In this document: in pieces, positions 19,594 to 28,983 of the stretch
How the letters are laid out: each line of letters starts with the position of its first letter
Position numbering within the stretch: the first letter of the stretch is position 1
NCBI RefSeq assembly: GCF_001571265.1
Contig: NZ_BCTL01000009.1
Location: 58,858-122,857 of the forward strand
Length of the DNA: 64,000 nucleotides
Reading direction: 5' to 3'
Source of the DNA: Cedecea neteri NBRC 105707 = ATCC 33855
GTDB lineage: Bacteria > Pseudomonadota > Gammaproteobacteria > Enterobacterales > Enterobacteriaceae
Translations under genes and position numbers: made by a program
Notes under the pieces: generated by a model
Told to the model about the DNA's origin: nothing
The model's input: the letters and a program-made list of their open reading frames with translations, nothing else
The model's database searches: none

Positions 19594-20591
19594 ACTGCCG
19601 CCTCCACAATCGCGTGGGCTTCTGCCAGCAGCTGCAGCGAGGCCAGACGTTCAGCCCCTTCGGCTACCGGCGTATCAATAATAAATTCATCAATGCCATA
19701 CTCTTCGTGCAGCGCCTGAAGCGCTTTTTGCACCGTTTCAGGCGTGCCTTTTAATAGTGAAGGTTCACGGCGCGTCAGGCTACGCAGCGCGCTGCCGGAC
19801 TGACGGGCAAAACTGTGGGCCTGCTCTTCGCTTGCCACGCTCACGCGCTGGCCGTTTTCCAGCTCCACGCCCCAGATTTCAACCTGCCCGGCAAGCTCCT
19901 CCGCACGCCCTGCATCCCGCGCCACAATAGCCTGCACTGCCACCAGCACGTCGCGACGACTGTTCTTTTTCCAGTCGGTCACGACGTCGCGCAATAGCGT
20001 TTTATCGCCGTTCAGATGGGCGGCAAAAACAAAGTTCCAGTCCAGACTGGCGGCTAAACGGGCGCTTTGCAGGCTTGCGCCCAGCAAAAAACCTTCCGGG
20101 CGCTGGGCAGGAAGCGGCGTAGCTCGAACGCTTTCGCCTGCCGCGGGGTCACGTCGCGAGAGCCAGTCATCAAGCTGAGCGAGCTGTTCATCAAAGCTGC
20201 CTTTTGCCGCCTGCGAGAGCCCGTGCTGCAGCGCCTGCGTAGAGAGCGGCAGGCCCCCCGGCGCTTTACCGACTCCGAGATCGATGCGGCCAGGCGCAAG
20301 GGAAGACAGCAGGTTGAAGTTTTCGGCCACTTTGTAAGGACTGTAATGCTGGAGCATCACGCCGCCTGAGCCCACGCGAATACGGCGGGTCTGGCCGACA
20401 ATCCAGGCAATCAGCACTTCCGGAGAAGGGCTGGCAAGCTGAGGCGTGTTGTGGTGCTCGGCCAGCCAGAATCGGTGATAGCCCCAGGTTTCTGCCTGCT
20501 GAGCGAGACGCAGCGTACGTGCCAGGGCATCCGTCGCGCTGTCGTTGGGCGCAAGCGGGCTTTTATCCAGGATACTGATGCGATAAGACAT
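19590..20591 (-). CDS. LLM-class flavin-dependent oxidoreductase, MsnO8 family
   Basis: A 333-residue monooxygenase of the luciferase superfamily, of the MsnO8/YhbW-like type: ISILDKSPLAPN at the start, HRFWLAEHHNTPQLASPSPEVLI, RIRVGSGGVMLQHYSPYKVAENFNLL and RIDLGVGKAPGG. It is unlike the NtaA-type enzyme encoded two genes later, so the operon carries two distinct flavin monooxygenases. It is the first gene of the operon. The start codon overlaps the right arm of an 11-base inverted repeat and has no clear Shine-Dalgarno sequence. Confidence 0.88.
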   Translation of the reverse strand: MSYRISILDKSPLAPNDSATDALARTLRLAQQAETWGYHRFWLAEHHNTPQLASPSPEVLIAWIVGQTRRIRVGSGGVMLQHYSPYKVAENFNLLSSLAPGRIDLGVGKAPGGLPLSTQALQHGLSQAAKGSFDEQLAQLDDWLSRRDPAAGESVRATPLPAQRPEGFLLGASLQSARLAASLDWNFVFAAHLNGDKTLLRDVVTDWKKNSRRDVLVAVQAIVARDAGRAEELAGQVEIWGVELENGQRVSVASEEQAHSFARQSGSALRSLTRREPSLLKGTPETVQKALQALHEEYGIDEFIIDTPVAEGAERLASLQLLAEAHAIVEAAV

Positions 20592-20627
20592 AATGCAGGC
20601 TCATTGTGATAAACATGCCTGCATTAT
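20590..20627 (-). promoter_or_regulatory. Inverted repeat at the start of the ABC/monooxygenase operon
   Basis: ATAATGCAGGC (20590-20600) and GCCTGCATTAT (20617-20627) are perfectly complementary across a 16-base spacer. The arm nearest the gene includes the first two bases of the start codon. It can be an operator for an unlinked regulator or an mRNA hairpin that hides the start. Confidence 0.6.
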
Positions 20628-20758
20628 TAAAAGCGGGAGACGGCGGTGAGAAACAATTAATTTACATTTAGACTTCTGAAATAGAGATAAACAAACTCAC
20701 ACGCCTGCTCAACTATTTGCTACCGGGTACACATTTCCCCCATCCGCGGATCGTCAGG

Positions 20759-20797
20759 TAAAAAAAAGCCCCGCTGGATAAGCAGCGAGGCTTTGGT
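20759..20797 (-). terminator. Terminator after slyA
   Basis: On the minus strand AAAGCCTCGCTG pairs with AGCGGGGCTTT around a short loop and is followed by eight T residues. Confidence 0.85.
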
Positions 20798-20810
20798 TCA
20801 ACCGGGGAGA

Positions 20811-21257
20811 TTAATCCCGGCTCTGTAGTTCAATAATATTTTGCTCAAGCCGGTTGATAAGGCTGCTTAACAGCGCCTGCTCTTCGCGAGTAATGCCCGA
20901 CAGGATTTCTCCCCGCGTTTCGTTTATAACGCCTTCCATCTTTTCAATGATAGGCGCGGCCTGTTCGGTCAATTTAATCCGTTTTGCCCGACGGTCGTTT
21001 GCACAGGTTTTGCGCGAGATTAACCCTTTTTCTTCGAGTTGATCGAGCGTACGAACCAGTGATGGCTGCTCAATGCCGATCGCTTTAGCCAACTGAATCT
21101 GTGACTGATCTGGCGGCAGCTGATGAATATTATGCAGCGTTACCCAGTGTGTCTGTGTCAATTCCAGAGGTTTCAGGCGATGGTCAATTAGCGCACGCCA
21201 GATGCGTACCAGGCGGGCCAGATCCGAACCTAATGGCGATGGCGATTCCAATTTCAT
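20811..21257 (-). CDS. slyA: MarR-family transcriptional regulator SlyA
   Basis: A 148-residue winged-helix dimer that counteracts H-NS and controls envelope and virulence genes in enterics. The recognition region [27 protein letters not shown] is identical in character to E. coli and Salmonella SlyA; the wing carries [11 protein letters not shown]. The N-terminus has a few extra residues (MKLESPSP) compared with E. coli, supported by the AGGAG directly upstream. A SlyA-type palindrome lies over its promoter, so it is probably autoregulated. Confidence 0.97.
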   Translation of the reverse strand: MKLESPSPLGSDLARLVRIWRALIDHRLKPLELTQTHWVTLHNIHQLPPDQSQIQLAKAIGIEQPSLVRTLDQLEEKGLISRKTCANDRRAKRIKLTEQAAPIIEKMEGVINETRGEILSGITREEQALLSSLINRLEQNIIELQSRD

Positions 21258-21267
21258 CTCCTTATAA

Positions 21268-21288
21268 TTAGCTTGCTAACTTATTATA
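21268..21288 (-). promoter_or_regulatory. slyA promoter with SlyA operator
   Basis: TTAGCTTGCTAA (21268-21279) is the reverse complement of the published SlyA consensus TTAGCAAGCTAA. Next to it, on the minus strand, is a TATAAT -10 (21283-21288), so the operator covers the expected transcription start. Confidence 0.75.
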
Positions 21289-21433
21289 CTGATTTTAGAC
21301 TATTGTGCAGGCATTAATTGTTAAAAACAAATCCCTTACTTTCACTGAAGTTATGCAACCAGCTATACTTTTATTCTACATCTAAGTGAGGGGAAACGGC
21401 AGCTACCCCCGTTTTTTAAAGGATTATCACTAC

Positions 21434-21670
21434 GTGAGTCTCACTTTTAGCCCGTCCGGCTTCCCGCTTCAGGATCTTGTGGTCGGGGCATCGGTCTACT
21501 TTCCCCCGCTGTTCAAGGCCGTGTTTGTCGGCTTTTTTATCTGGCTGATCGTCCACCGTTTGCTGCGCGACTGGATTTACTCCGGTGAAATCTGGCACCC
21601 CACGTTGATGGATTTATCCCTTTTCGCGCTGTCCGTCAGCGCCGGCATGGCTCTTTTGGTGATGTGGTAA
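21434..21670 (+). CDS. ydhI: Small inner-membrane protein YdhI (DUF1656)
   Basis: A 78-residue protein with two hydrophobic helices and the conserved [16 protein letters not shown] and [22 protein letters not shown] segments. The start is a GTG with AAAGGA about ten bases upstream, giving the same length as E. coli YdhI; an upstream ATG would add unrelated residues. It is the first gene of ydhIJK, which encodes an aromatic-acid-exporter-like system. The function of the small subunit is unknown. Confidence 0.9.
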   Translation: MSLTFSPSGFPLQDLVVGASVYFPPLFKAVFVGFFIWLIVHRLLRDWIYSGEIWHPTLMDLSLFALSVSAGMALLVMW

Positions 21671-21674
21671 CACA

Positions 21675-22532
21675 ATGAATATCAAAACAATAAAATACTT
21701 TTCCACCCTCATCGTTTTTGCTGCGGCGCTGCTGGCAGGCTGGCTGTTATGGAACTATTACATGCAGTCGCCCTGGACGCGGGACGGTAAAGTGCGCGCC
21801 GAACAGGTCAGCATTACGCCGCAGGTGTCCGGCACCATCGTCACCCTGAACGTGAAAGACAATCAGTTCGTGAGTAAAGGCACCACGCTGTTCACCCTCG
21901 ACACTACGCCTTACCACATTGCGGTGCTGAACGCAGAGGCGCAGCTGGCGAAGGCCCAGTCCGATCTGGCCAAAGCCAGCAACGAGGCGAACCGCCGCCA
22001 GAATCTGCCCCGCAATTACATTTCTGCCGAAGACATGGACACCGCCAACATCAACGTTAAAGCGATGCAGGCGGCGGTGAAAGTCGCCCAGGCCACGCTT
22101 GAACAGGCGCAATGGCAGCTTTCGCAAACCACGGTCACCGCGCCGGTGGACGGCTGGGTCACCAACCTGACCTCCCGCGTCGGGAACTACGCCAGCGAAG
22201 GCAAACCGGTCTTCGCGCTGGTAGACAGCCACTCGTTTTACGTGGTGGGCTATTTCGAAGAGACCAAGCTGCGCCGCATTCAGCCGGGCAGCGCGGTTCA
22301 GATCGTGTTGTACAACGGCAACCAAAAGCTGAGCGGCAAAGTCGAAAGTATTGGCCGCGCGATCTACGACCAAAGCATCGAAAGCGACAGCGACCTGGTC
22401 CCGGACATTAAGCCGAACGTGCCGTGGGTTCGCCTGGCGCAGCGCGTGCCGGTACGCATCAGTCTGGATACCATTCCTGACGGCGTGACGCTGGTGTCGG
22501 GCACCACCTGTACCGTTAGCGTTCAGCCCTGA
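21675..22532 (+). CDS. ydhJ: HlyD-family membrane fusion protein YdhJ
   Basis: A 285-residue periplasmic adaptor anchored by one N-terminal helix (about residues 8-28). The split lipoyl/barrel-sandwich domain ([30 protein letters not shown] and [29 protein letters not shown]) surrounds an alpha-hairpin. It resembles AaeA. It shares one base with ydhK through a TGATG junction, so the two are translated together as an efflux pair. Confidence 0.94.
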   Translation: MNIKTIKYFSTLIVFAAALLAGWLLWNYYMQSPWTRDGKVRAEQVSITPQVSGTIVTLNVKDNQFVSKGTTLFTLDTTPYHIAVLNAEAQLAKAQSDLAKASNEANRRQNLPRNYISAEDMDTANINVKAMQAAVKVAQATLEQAQWQLSQTTVTAPVDGWVTNLTSRVGNYASEGKPVFALVDSHSFYVVGYFEETKLRRIQPGSAVQIVLYNGNQKLSGKVESIGRAIYDQSIESDSDLVPDIKPNVPWVRLAQRVPVRISLDTIPDGVTLVSGTTCTVSVQP

Positions 22533-24559
22533 TGAATCTCAGTTTTCTGGCATGGCATAACACGCCGTGGGGAAAAGCCACCGGTGGGCAATGGCGCTAT
22601 GCGCTGCGTAACGCCATTGCCATGGGCATGGCGCTGGCTATCGCCTATGGCCTGAATCTGGACGAACCCTATTGGGCCATGACCTCCGCTGCCGTGGTGA
22701 GCTTCCCCACCGTTGGCGGCGTGATAAGCAAAAGTCTGGGGCGTATTGCGGGAAGTTTTATCGGGGCTGCGGCTTCGTTAATCATCGCCGGCAACGCGCT
22801 GAACGATCCCTGGCTGTTCACCTTCGCCATGGCAAGCTGGCTGGCACTTTGTACCTGGGCCTCCAGCCATTTTCAGAATAACGTGGCGTACGCGTTCATG
22901 CTCGCCGGGTACACCGCCGCGATCATCGCCTTCCCGATGATCAATACCGTAGAATCGACGGAGCTATGGGATATCGCCCAGGCCCGCGTGTGCGAGGTGG
23001 TGGTCGGGATTTTGTGCGGCGGCTTTATGATGATGGTGCTGCCCAGCACTTCAGACGGCAGCGCCCTGGTTAGCGCCCTGAAGAACATGCACGCCCGGCT
23101 GCTCGAACACGCCAGCCTGCTCTGGCAGCCGGAAACCACCGACGCCATCCGCACCGCGCACGAAGGGATTATCGGCCAGATCCTGACCATGAATCTGCTG
23201 CGCATTCAGGCATTCTGGAGCCACTACCGCTTCCGCCGCCAGAACAACCTGCTGAACTATTTGCTCCACCAACAGCTCCGCCTGACCAGCGTCATTTCCA
23301 GCCTGCGCCGGATGCTGCTCAACTGGCCGGAGGCGCCAGCCAATATCTGGTCGGTGCTGGACAGCCTGCTGCGGGAGCTGGCAAAGCCAAACGCCGATAA
23401 ATACACCGTCGCCAGGCTACTGCAACAGATTGCCCCTCATTCACAGGACGATTATCGCCATCAGGCATTCTGGCACCGCCTGCGTTATTTCTGCTGGCTC
23501 TATCTCAACAGCAGCCGCTGGCTAAGGGAGCTGGAAAACGCCACGCCGGTGTCGGTGATCACACCGCCAGAAGCCCCGCCGCTGGCGCGTCATACCGACA
23601 ATGCCGAAGCGCTGTGGAGCGCCGTGCGCACTTTCGCAACGATCGTCCTGACCGGCGCATGGTGCATCGGCACCCAGTGGGAGTCCGGCGGCGGCGCGCT
23701 GTCCCTGGCCGCCATTAGCTGTGTGCTCTACTCTTCGGTGGCCTCGCCGCTCGGCTCGCTCACGCTGCTGATGCGCACCCTGCTTTGGCTGTCGCTGTTC
23801 AGTTTCCTGGTGAAATTTGGCCTGATGATTCAGGTCACCCAGCTGTGGCAGTTCCTTGTTTTCCTGCTGCCACTGCTGCTCACCATGCAGTTGCTCAAGC
23901 TCCAGCAGGCAAAGCGCGCAGCGCTTTGGGGGCAGCTCATTGTCTTTATGGGATCGTTTCTGTCGGTCAGCAATCCACCGGTTTACGACTTTGCCGGGTT
24001 TATGAATGACAACCTCGCCAAAGTGCTCGGCGTGGGCATTTCATGGCTGGCCTTTTCGGTCCTGCGGCCAAGCTCGGACACCCGGCGAAGCCGTCGGCAT
24101 ATCCGGGCGCTTCGGCGTGGGTTTATCGACCAGCTCAGCCGCAAACCGCAGCACAGCGAGAGCCAGTTTGAGTCGTTGGTTTACCATCACATCAGCCAGC
24201 TTAGCAGCAGCAAAGAAGAAGCGGCCCGCCGCTGGCTTCTGCGCTGGGGCGTGGTGTTGCTCAACTGTTCGCACGTGGTCTGGCAGCTGCGCGGCTGGGA
24301 AACGCGCTCCGACCCGCTGTCGATGGTCAGGGACGTTTGCCTGCACACGCTGCGGGACGTGATGAGTGAACGGGGCGTGCTGCAAAGGCCGCTGGCGGAA
24401 TCACTGAAAGAACTGCAAAGAATGTGCGACACGCTGGCGCATCATCACGACCCGGCGGCGCGGGAACTGGCGGGGATTATCTGGCGACTTTATTGCTCGC
24501 TGTCCCAGCTGGAACAGGCACCGCCTGCCGGAACCCTGGCAGGCGGTCAGAACGATTAA
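22532..24559 (+). CDS. ydhK: FUSC-family transporter YdhK (AaeB-like)
   Basis: A 675-residue inner-membrane protein with two hydrophobic halves, each of about five helices (near residues 20-180 and 365-500), separated and followed by cytosolic domains. This is the layout of the AaeB/FUSC family, which exports aromatic carboxylates. With YdhJ it should form a two-part efflux pump. The stop codon overlaps that of the convergent ydhF. Confidence 0.94.
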   Translation: MNLSFLAWHNTPWGKATGGQWRYALRNAIAMGMALAIAYGLNLDEPYWAMTSAAVVSFPTVGGVISKSLGRIAGSFIGAAASLIIAGNALNDPWLFTFAMASWLALCTWASSHFQNNVAYAFMLAGYTAAIIAFPMINTVESTELWDIAQARVCEVVVGILCGGFMMMVLPSTSDGSALVSALKNMHARLLEHASLLWQPETTDAIRTAHEGIIGQILTMNLLRIQAFWSHYRFRRQNNLLNYLLHQQLRLTSVISSLRRMLLNWPEAPANIWSVLDSLLRELAKPNADKYTVARLLQQIAPHSQDDYRHQAFWHRLRYFCWLYLNSSRWLRELENATPVSVITPPEAPPLARHTDNAEALWSAVRTFATIVLTGAWCIGTQWESGGGALSLAAISCVLYSSVASPLGSLTLLMRTLLWLSLFSFLVKFGLMIQVTQLWQFLVFLLPLLLTMQLLKLQQAKRAALWGQLIVFMGSFLSVSNPPVYDFAGFMNDNLAKVLGVGISWLAFSVLRPSSDTRRSRRHIRALRRGFIDQLSRKPQHSESQFESLVYHHISQLSSSKEEAARRWLLRWGVVLLNCSHVVWQLRGWETRSDPLSMVRDVCLHTLRDVMSERGVLQRPLAESLKELQRMCDTLAHHHDPAARELAGIIWRLYCSLSQLEQAPPAGTLAGGQND

Positions 24560-25452
24560 GGCACGTCGTAGCCGAGCGCGGCCTTACGAATGCGGAACCA
24601 CTGCTGGCGAGTCATTTCCAGAGACAGCGAGTGGATGGCAGAGCGCACACGTTCGATTTTGCCGGAACCGATGATCGGCAACGGCGAGGACGGCAGGCGC
24701 ATCACCCAGGCGTAAACCACCTGTTCGATGGTGTCGGCCCCAAGCTCTTCCGCCACTTTCTGCAGTTCGGCGCGCAGCGGCTGGAATTCATCGTCGTTAA
24801 ACAGACGGCCGCCGCCAAGGCAGGACCACGCCATCGGACGAATGCGCAGCTGCTGGAGCTGGTCCAGCGTGCCGTCCAGCAGCAGAGGCTGGTGCACCGG
24901 CGAAAGCTCAACCTGGTTTGTCGCCAGGGTGAACGGCAGGCGAGACTGCAGCAGCGAGAACTGCGCCGGGGTAAAGTTAGAGACGCCAAAATGACGAACC
25001 TTGCCGCTGTGATGCAGCGCGGTGAAGGCTTCTGCAACTTCGTCGGCGTCCATCAGCGGATCCGGGCGATGGATCAGCAGCAGATCCAGGTAATCGGTGG
25101 CCAGCTTTTTCAGCGAGCTTTCTGCACTGCTGATGATGTAATCGCGATCGGTAATATAGTGACCAAGGGCATTTTCTGGCTTAGCGGTGGTGGCGATGCC
25201 GCACTTGGTGACAATCTCCATTTTGCTGCGCAGATGCGGCACCAGGCGCATAGCTTCGCCGAAAGCTTCTTCACAAGCGTAACCACCATAAATATCGGCG
25301 TGATCCGCCGTGGTAATGCCCAACTCAACGTGCTCTTCAATAAAGCTCGCCAGTTCGCGCGGGGACATATTCCATTCCATCAAACGCCAGTAGCCCATCA
25401 CCAGGCGTGAAAACTCCGGACCCTGCGGGGCAATCGTAATACGCTGTACCAT
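24556..25452 (-). CDS. ydhF: Aldo/keto reductase YdhF
   Basis: A 298-residue NADPH-dependent oxidoreductase of the AKR superfamily. Catalytic residues are seen as [20 protein letters not shown] (Asp and Tyr), ATKCGI-like VTKCGIATT (Lys) and [11 protein letters not shown] (His). The NADP-binding end is [14 protein letters not shown]. The start [15 protein letters not shown] matches E. coli and has GAGG upstream; five extra upstream codons are not conserved. The natural substrate is not known. Confidence 0.95.
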   Translation of the reverse strand: MVQRITIAPQGPEFSRLVMGYWRLMEWNMSPRELASFIEEHVELGITTADHADIYGGYACEEAFGEAMRLVPHLRSKMEIVTKCGIATTAKPENALGHYITDRDYIISSAESSLKKLATDYLDLLLIHRPDPLMDADEVAEAFTALHHSGKVRHFGVSNFTPAQFSLLQSRLPFTLATNQVELSPVHQPLLLDGTLDQLQQLRIRPMAWSCLGGGRLFNDDEFQPLRAELQKVAEELGADTIEQVVYAWVMRLPSSPLPIIGSGKIERVRSAIHSLSLEMTRQQWFRIRKAALGYDVP

Positions 25453-25506
25453 AAAAAATAACCTCAAAAGGAAAGAAACTGCCCCGAGTATAACGGCGCT
25501 GAATGA

Positions 25507-25746
25507 TTAAAACAGTGAGGGCTGCTCAGGTTCTTCAGGTGAATTGGGCTTGTTTGCTCGTAACTTGCGCAATAAGCGCTGGCGGCAGAGGCGCAGTACG
25601 TCCTGCTTTTGGGCGTCGCTCATTTGTTGCCACTGGAAACGTTCATCCCGGCTGCGCATGCAGCCACGGCAAAATCCGCGTTCATCCGACTGACAGATCC
25701 CGCGGCAGGGGCTTTGAATGGGGAAGAACTCTAGCTGCTCAGACAC
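25507..25746 (-). CDS. ydhL: DUF1289 protein YdhL
   Basis: A 79-residue cysteine-rich protein. CRGICQSDERGFCRGCMRSRDE contains four cysteines in a compact zinc- or cluster-binding-like arrangement, followed by a basic helix and a Pro/Glu tail ending SLF. Same length as the E. coli homologue. Function unknown; it usually sits next to ydhF. Confidence 0.9.
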   Translation of the reverse strand: MSEQLEFFPIQSPCRGICQSDERGFCRGCMRSRDERFQWQQMSDAQKQDVLRLCRQRLLRKLRANKPNSPEEPEQPSLF

Positions 25747-25913
25747 TAACCCGCCTCATTAATGACTTTGCATCAATTGAAGCCTGACTCTGCCCCGGAT
25801 GCAAGCGTGACGGCTAAAAAATCACCCTTCACCGGAAAGCAGCTGAAAATTAAGGTTCAGCTAATCTTCTCTCTCTACTCTGGCGAATATTCTGTTTTGT
25901 CTTCACGGCTTAT

Positions 25914-26555
25914 ATGAACTTTTTGAAAAAGTTACAGTGCAACGATTCGCAATTTAACCTTTGCTGCGCCTTTTTCTTCACGTTGATCAATGCTCTTTTT
26001 ATCCACCGCAGCTGGCAGTTAATTGCCCCGGACTCGCTTCGTAGCTGGTTATTTGCCGCTTCGGTGCCGGTGGTGCTGTTCTGCGCCTGGCTGACGATTT
26101 TCAGCGTGGTGAATTTGCCCTGGCTGCGTAAACCCGTGCTGGTGCTGCTGGTCATCGGCTGCGCTGTCAGCAACTATTTTATGTTTACCTATGACGCCGT
26201 CATCGATAAAAACATGATGGTCAACGTGTTTGAAACAAATTCTCAGAAAGCCACGGCGCTCGTTACGCCTCAACTGGTTAGCTGGCTGGCCCTGCTGGGG
26301 ATTATCCCCGCCCTTTTGCTGTCCCTGGTGAAAGTGCAGCCGGCGCGCTGGTGGCATACCGTGCTGACTCGCCTGGTCAGTATTCTGGCCGGACTGCTGG
26401 TGATAATCCTCGTCGCCTCCGTGTTTTACAAAGACTACACTTCGCTGTTCCGCAGCAATAAAAGCGTGGTGAAAATGGTAACGCCCGCAAACTACATCAG
26501 CGCCATTAGCCGCTACGGCAAAAAACGCTGGTTTGCCGAAGCCCATAAAGACTAA
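25914..26555 (+). CDS. Membrane domain of an EptA-type phosphoethanolamine transferase, lacking the catalytic domain
   Basis: A 213-residue protein with about five membrane helices that matches only the N-terminal EptA/EptB membrane domain (Pfam EptA_B_N, earlier DUF1705). The diagnostic piece is ASVFYKDYTSLFRSNKSVVKMVTPANYI, which in EptA leads into the periplasmic sulfatase-fold domain. Here the protein stops about 25 residues later. I see no metal-binding or catalytic threonine motifs downstream in any frame; the following bases lead directly to the nemR promoter. It may be a truncated gene or a free-standing membrane domain. The start has a poor ribosome site. It is absent from this position in E. 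coli K-12. Confidence 0.75.
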   Translation: MNFLKKLQCNDSQFNLCCAFFFTLINALFIHRSWQLIAPDSLRSWLFAASVPVVLFCAWLTIFSVVNLPWLRKPVLVLLVIGCAVSNYFMFTYDAVIDKNMMVNVFETNSQKATALVTPQLVSWLALLGIIPALLLSLVKVQPARWWHTVLTRLVSILAGLLVIILVASVFYKDYTSLFRSNKSVVKMVTPANYISAISRYGKKRWFAEAHKD

Positions 26556-26595
26556 TGCAACTTCAGTCAAAAAAAAGTGGCCGCCCCTCTTGCAT

Positions 26596-26611
26596 TAGAC
26601 CGACTGGTCTA
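26596..26611. promoter_or_regulatory. NemR operator before nemR
   Basis: TAGACC-GACT-GGTCTA is a perfect palindrome with a four-base spacer, the form of the E. coli NemR box, 14 bases before the nemR ATG. Confidence 0.85.
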
Positions 26612-26625
26612 CTACATTGGAGCCC

Positions 26626-27225
26626 ATGAATCGACATCCTGAACACGACACTCGCGAACATCTCCTCGCCATTGGTGAGCGGTTGTGCCTTGCCCGGGGC
26701 TTTACCGGCATGGGCTTGAGCGAATTGTTACGCACCGCAGAAGTGCCAAAAGGCTCTTTCTACCACTACTTCCGCTCTAAAGAAGCGTTTGGCGTGGCGA
26801 TGCTTGAGCGCTACTACGAGGCGTCTAATTTGCGGGTGGCGGATCATTTCTCGCACGGCGAAGGCACTTATCGCCAACGCCTGTTGAAATGGTACCAGGA
26901 TATGCTGAGCTACTTCTGCCAGAGCGGGAACCTGAGCAACTGCCTGATAGTGAAGCTCTCAGCAGAAGTTTGCGACCTTTCGGAAGATATGCGCGGCGCG
27001 CTGAATAACGGCGGCTCACAGATAATTTCCCTGTTAGCCGATGCGCTGGAGAAAGGCCGCAGCGAGAAAAGCCTGCGTTTTGAAGGCGAAGCGTTGGCGC
27101 ATGCCATGGTGCTGTATTCACTGTGGTTAGGCGCCAGCCTGCAGGCAAAAATTTCCCGCAGCGCGCTGCCGCTTGAAAGCGCCCTGGCACACGTACAAAC
27201 CCTATTGGCAGAACCTGTCGCCTGA
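26626..27225 (+). CDS. nemR: TetR-family repressor NemR
   Basis: A 199-residue repressor that is inactivated by electrophiles, quinones and hypochlorite. The helix-turn-helix is GMGLSELLRTAEVPKGSFYHYF. The redox-relevant cysteine next to the conserved lysine in VKLSAEVCDLSEDM is kept, and CLIVKLSAE is close to the E. coli protein. The ATG giving MNRHPEHDTREHLL is preferred because it matches E. coli in length. A terminator overlaps its stop codon. Confidence 0.95.
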   Translation: MNRHPEHDTREHLLAIGERLCLARGFTGMGLSELLRTAEVPKGSFYHYFRSKEAFGVAMLERYYEASNLRVADHFSHGEGTYRQRLLKWYQDMLSYFCQSGNLSNCLIVKLSAEVCDLSEDMRGALNNGGSQIISLLADALEKGRSEKSLRFEGEALAHAMVLYSLWLGASLQAKISRSALPLESALAHVQTLLAEPVA

Positions 27226-27238
27226 CAGGTTTTTTTAT
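27213..27238 (+). terminator. Terminator at the end of nemR
   Basis: ACCTGTC and GACAGGT form a perfect stem with a four-base loop, followed by eight T residues; the nemR stop codon lies in the hairpin. It separates nemR from nemA. Confidence 0.85.
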
Positions 27239-27250
27239 TTATCAAATTAC

Positions 27251-27265
27251 TAGACGACCGGTCTA
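27251..27265. promoter_or_regulatory. Second NemR-like operator, before nemA
   Basis: TAGAC-GACCG-GTCTA is a palindrome with the NemR half-sites, 14 bases before the nemA start. The spacing differs by one base from the site before nemR. Confidence 0.7.
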
Positions 27266-27279
27266 CTTGAGGAAATACC

Positions 27280-28377
27280 ATGTCAGCAGATAAACTGTTT
27301 ACGCCGCTCAAAGTTGGCGCAATTACCGTTCCAAACCGTATCTTTATGGCTCCGCTGACGCGCCTGCGCAGTATTGAGCCGGGCGATATTCCAACACAGC
27401 TGATGGGTGAATATTACCGTCAGCGCGCCAGCGCCGGGCTTATCATCAGCGAAGCAACTCAGATTTCCGCCCAGGCCAAAGGCTATGCTGGCGCACCTGG
27501 CCTGCACAGCGAAGAGCAAATCGCCGCGTGGAAAAAAATCACCGCAGGCGTTCATGCAGAAAAAGGCCATATGGCCGTTCAGCTGTGGCATACCGGCCGA
27601 ATCTCCCACTTCACGCTTCAGCCAGGCCAGCAGGCTCCGGTCGCGCCTTCCGCGCTGAGCGCCGGGACTCGTACCTCGCTGCGCGACGAAAACGGGCACG
27701 CCGTTCGCGAAGATACCTCTATGCCGCGTGCGCTGGAACTGAGCGAGATCCCAGGCATTGTGGACGACTTCCGCAAGGCGATTGGTAACGCTCGCGATGC
27801 AGGTTTTGACCTGGTTGAGCTGCACTCCGCCCACGGCTACCTGCTGCACCAGTTCCTGTCTCCTTCTTCTAACCACCGTACCGATGAATACGGCGGCAGC
27901 CGCGAAAACCGTGCTCGCCTGGTGCTGGAAGTGGTTGATGCCGGGATCAAAGAATGGGGTGCCGATCGCATCGGGATCCGCGTGTCCCCAATTGGCTCGT
28001 TCCAGAACGTGGACAATGGCCTGAACGAAGAAGCTGACGCGCTGTACCTGATTGAAGAACTGGGTAAACGTGGCATTGCCTATCTGCACATGTCCGAGCC
28101 GGACTGGGCCGGTGGCGAACCGTACACCGAAGCGTTCCGTGAAAAAGTTCGCGAGCGTTTCAGCGGCGTTATCGTTGGCGCAGGCGCTTATACCCCGGAG
28201 AAAGCGGAAGATCTGATCGGCAAAGGCCTGATTGACGCGGTTGCTTTTGGTCGTTCATTCATCGCTAACCCTGACCTGGTGGCTCGTCTGCACAAAAATG
28301 CAGAGCTGAACCCGCAGCGCCCTGAATCCTTCTACGGCGGCGGCGCGGAAGGTTATACCGACTACCCAAGCCTGTAA
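27280..28377 (+). CDS. nemA: N-ethylmaleimide reductase (Old Yellow Enzyme)
   Basis: A 365-residue FMN-dependent ene reductase that reduces electrophilic alkenes, quinones and nitro compounds. FMN barrel motifs are [24 protein letters not shown] and [14 protein letters not shown] with [13 protein letters not shown]; the substrate-binding pair is in [18 protein letters not shown]. Length equals the E. coli enzyme. It is controlled by NemR, with gloA next on the same strand. Confidence 0.97.
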   Translation: MSADKLFTPLKVGAITVPNRIFMAPLTRLRSIEPGDIPTQLMGEYYRQRASAGLIISEATQISAQAKGYAGAPGLHSEEQIAAWKKITAGVHAEKGHMAVQLWHTGRISHFTLQPGQQAPVAPSALSAGTRTSLRDENGHAVREDTSMPRALELSEIPGIVDDFRKAIGNARDAGFDLVELHSAHGYLLHQFLSPSSNHRTDEYGGSRENRARLVLEVVDAGIKEWGADRIGIRVSPIGSFQNVDNGLNEEADALYLIEELGKRGIAYLHMSEPDWAGGEPYTEAFREKVRERFSGVIVGAGAYTPEKAEDLIGKGLIDAVAFGRSFIANPDLVARLHKNAELNPQRPESFYGGGAEGYTDYPSL

Positions 28378-28465
28378 CTCCGCAGTACCTTTCATTGATA
28401 GCGGCGCGCAAACGCCGCTATACTCAACGACTCCAGAAATAACTGTCTCATTCGACGAGGATTTT

Positions 28466-28873
28466 ATGCGTCTACTTCATACCATGCTGCGCGTTGGCGA
28501 TCTGCAACGCTCTATCGAGTTCTACACCAAAGTCCTGGGCATGAAACTGCTGCGTACCAGCGAAAACACGGAGTACAAATACTCTCTGGCGTTTGTTGGC
28601 TATGGCGATGAAAGCGACACGGCGGTTATCGAGCTGACCTACAACTGGGGCGTGGATAGCTACGAGCTGGGTACCGCTTACGGCCACATTGCGCTAAGCG
28701 TGGATAACGCGGCAGACGCCTGCGAGCGTATTCGCCACAACGGCGGCAACGTGACTCGCGAAGCCGGCCCGGTAAAAGGCGGCACCACCGTTATCGCTTT
28801 TGTTGAAGATCCGGACGGTTATAAAATCGAGCTGATCGAAGAGAAGCACGCGGGCAAAGGCCTGGGTAACTGA
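28466..28873 (+). CDS. gloA: Lactoylglutathione lyase (glyoxalase I)
   Basis: A 135-residue VOC-fold enzyme that converts the methylglyoxal-glutathione hemithioacetal to S-lactoylglutathione. The Ni-binding residues can be read as His5 in LLHTML, the Glu in [10 protein letters not shown], the His in YGHIALSV and the Glu in YKIELIEE. It follows nemA after 88 bases that contain a hairpin (28399-28420) but no T-run, so some co-transcription with nemA is possible, as known in E. coli. Confidence 0.97.
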   Translation: MRLLHTMLRVGDLQRSIEFYTKVLGMKLLRTSENTEYKYSLAFVGYGDESDTAVIELTYNWGVDSYELGTAYGHIALSVDNAADACERIRHNGGNVTREAGPVKGGTTVIAFVEDPDGYKIELIEEKHAGKGLGN

Positions 28874-28983
28874 TTTTCAGGCGATTAGCGTCAAACAAGG
28901 GGCGTGTTGTGCGCCCCTTACTGCAACACTCCCCGAAATTTGCCATAATGCGCGCTGCATTTTCCCCGTATTAAGAGAAGCTG

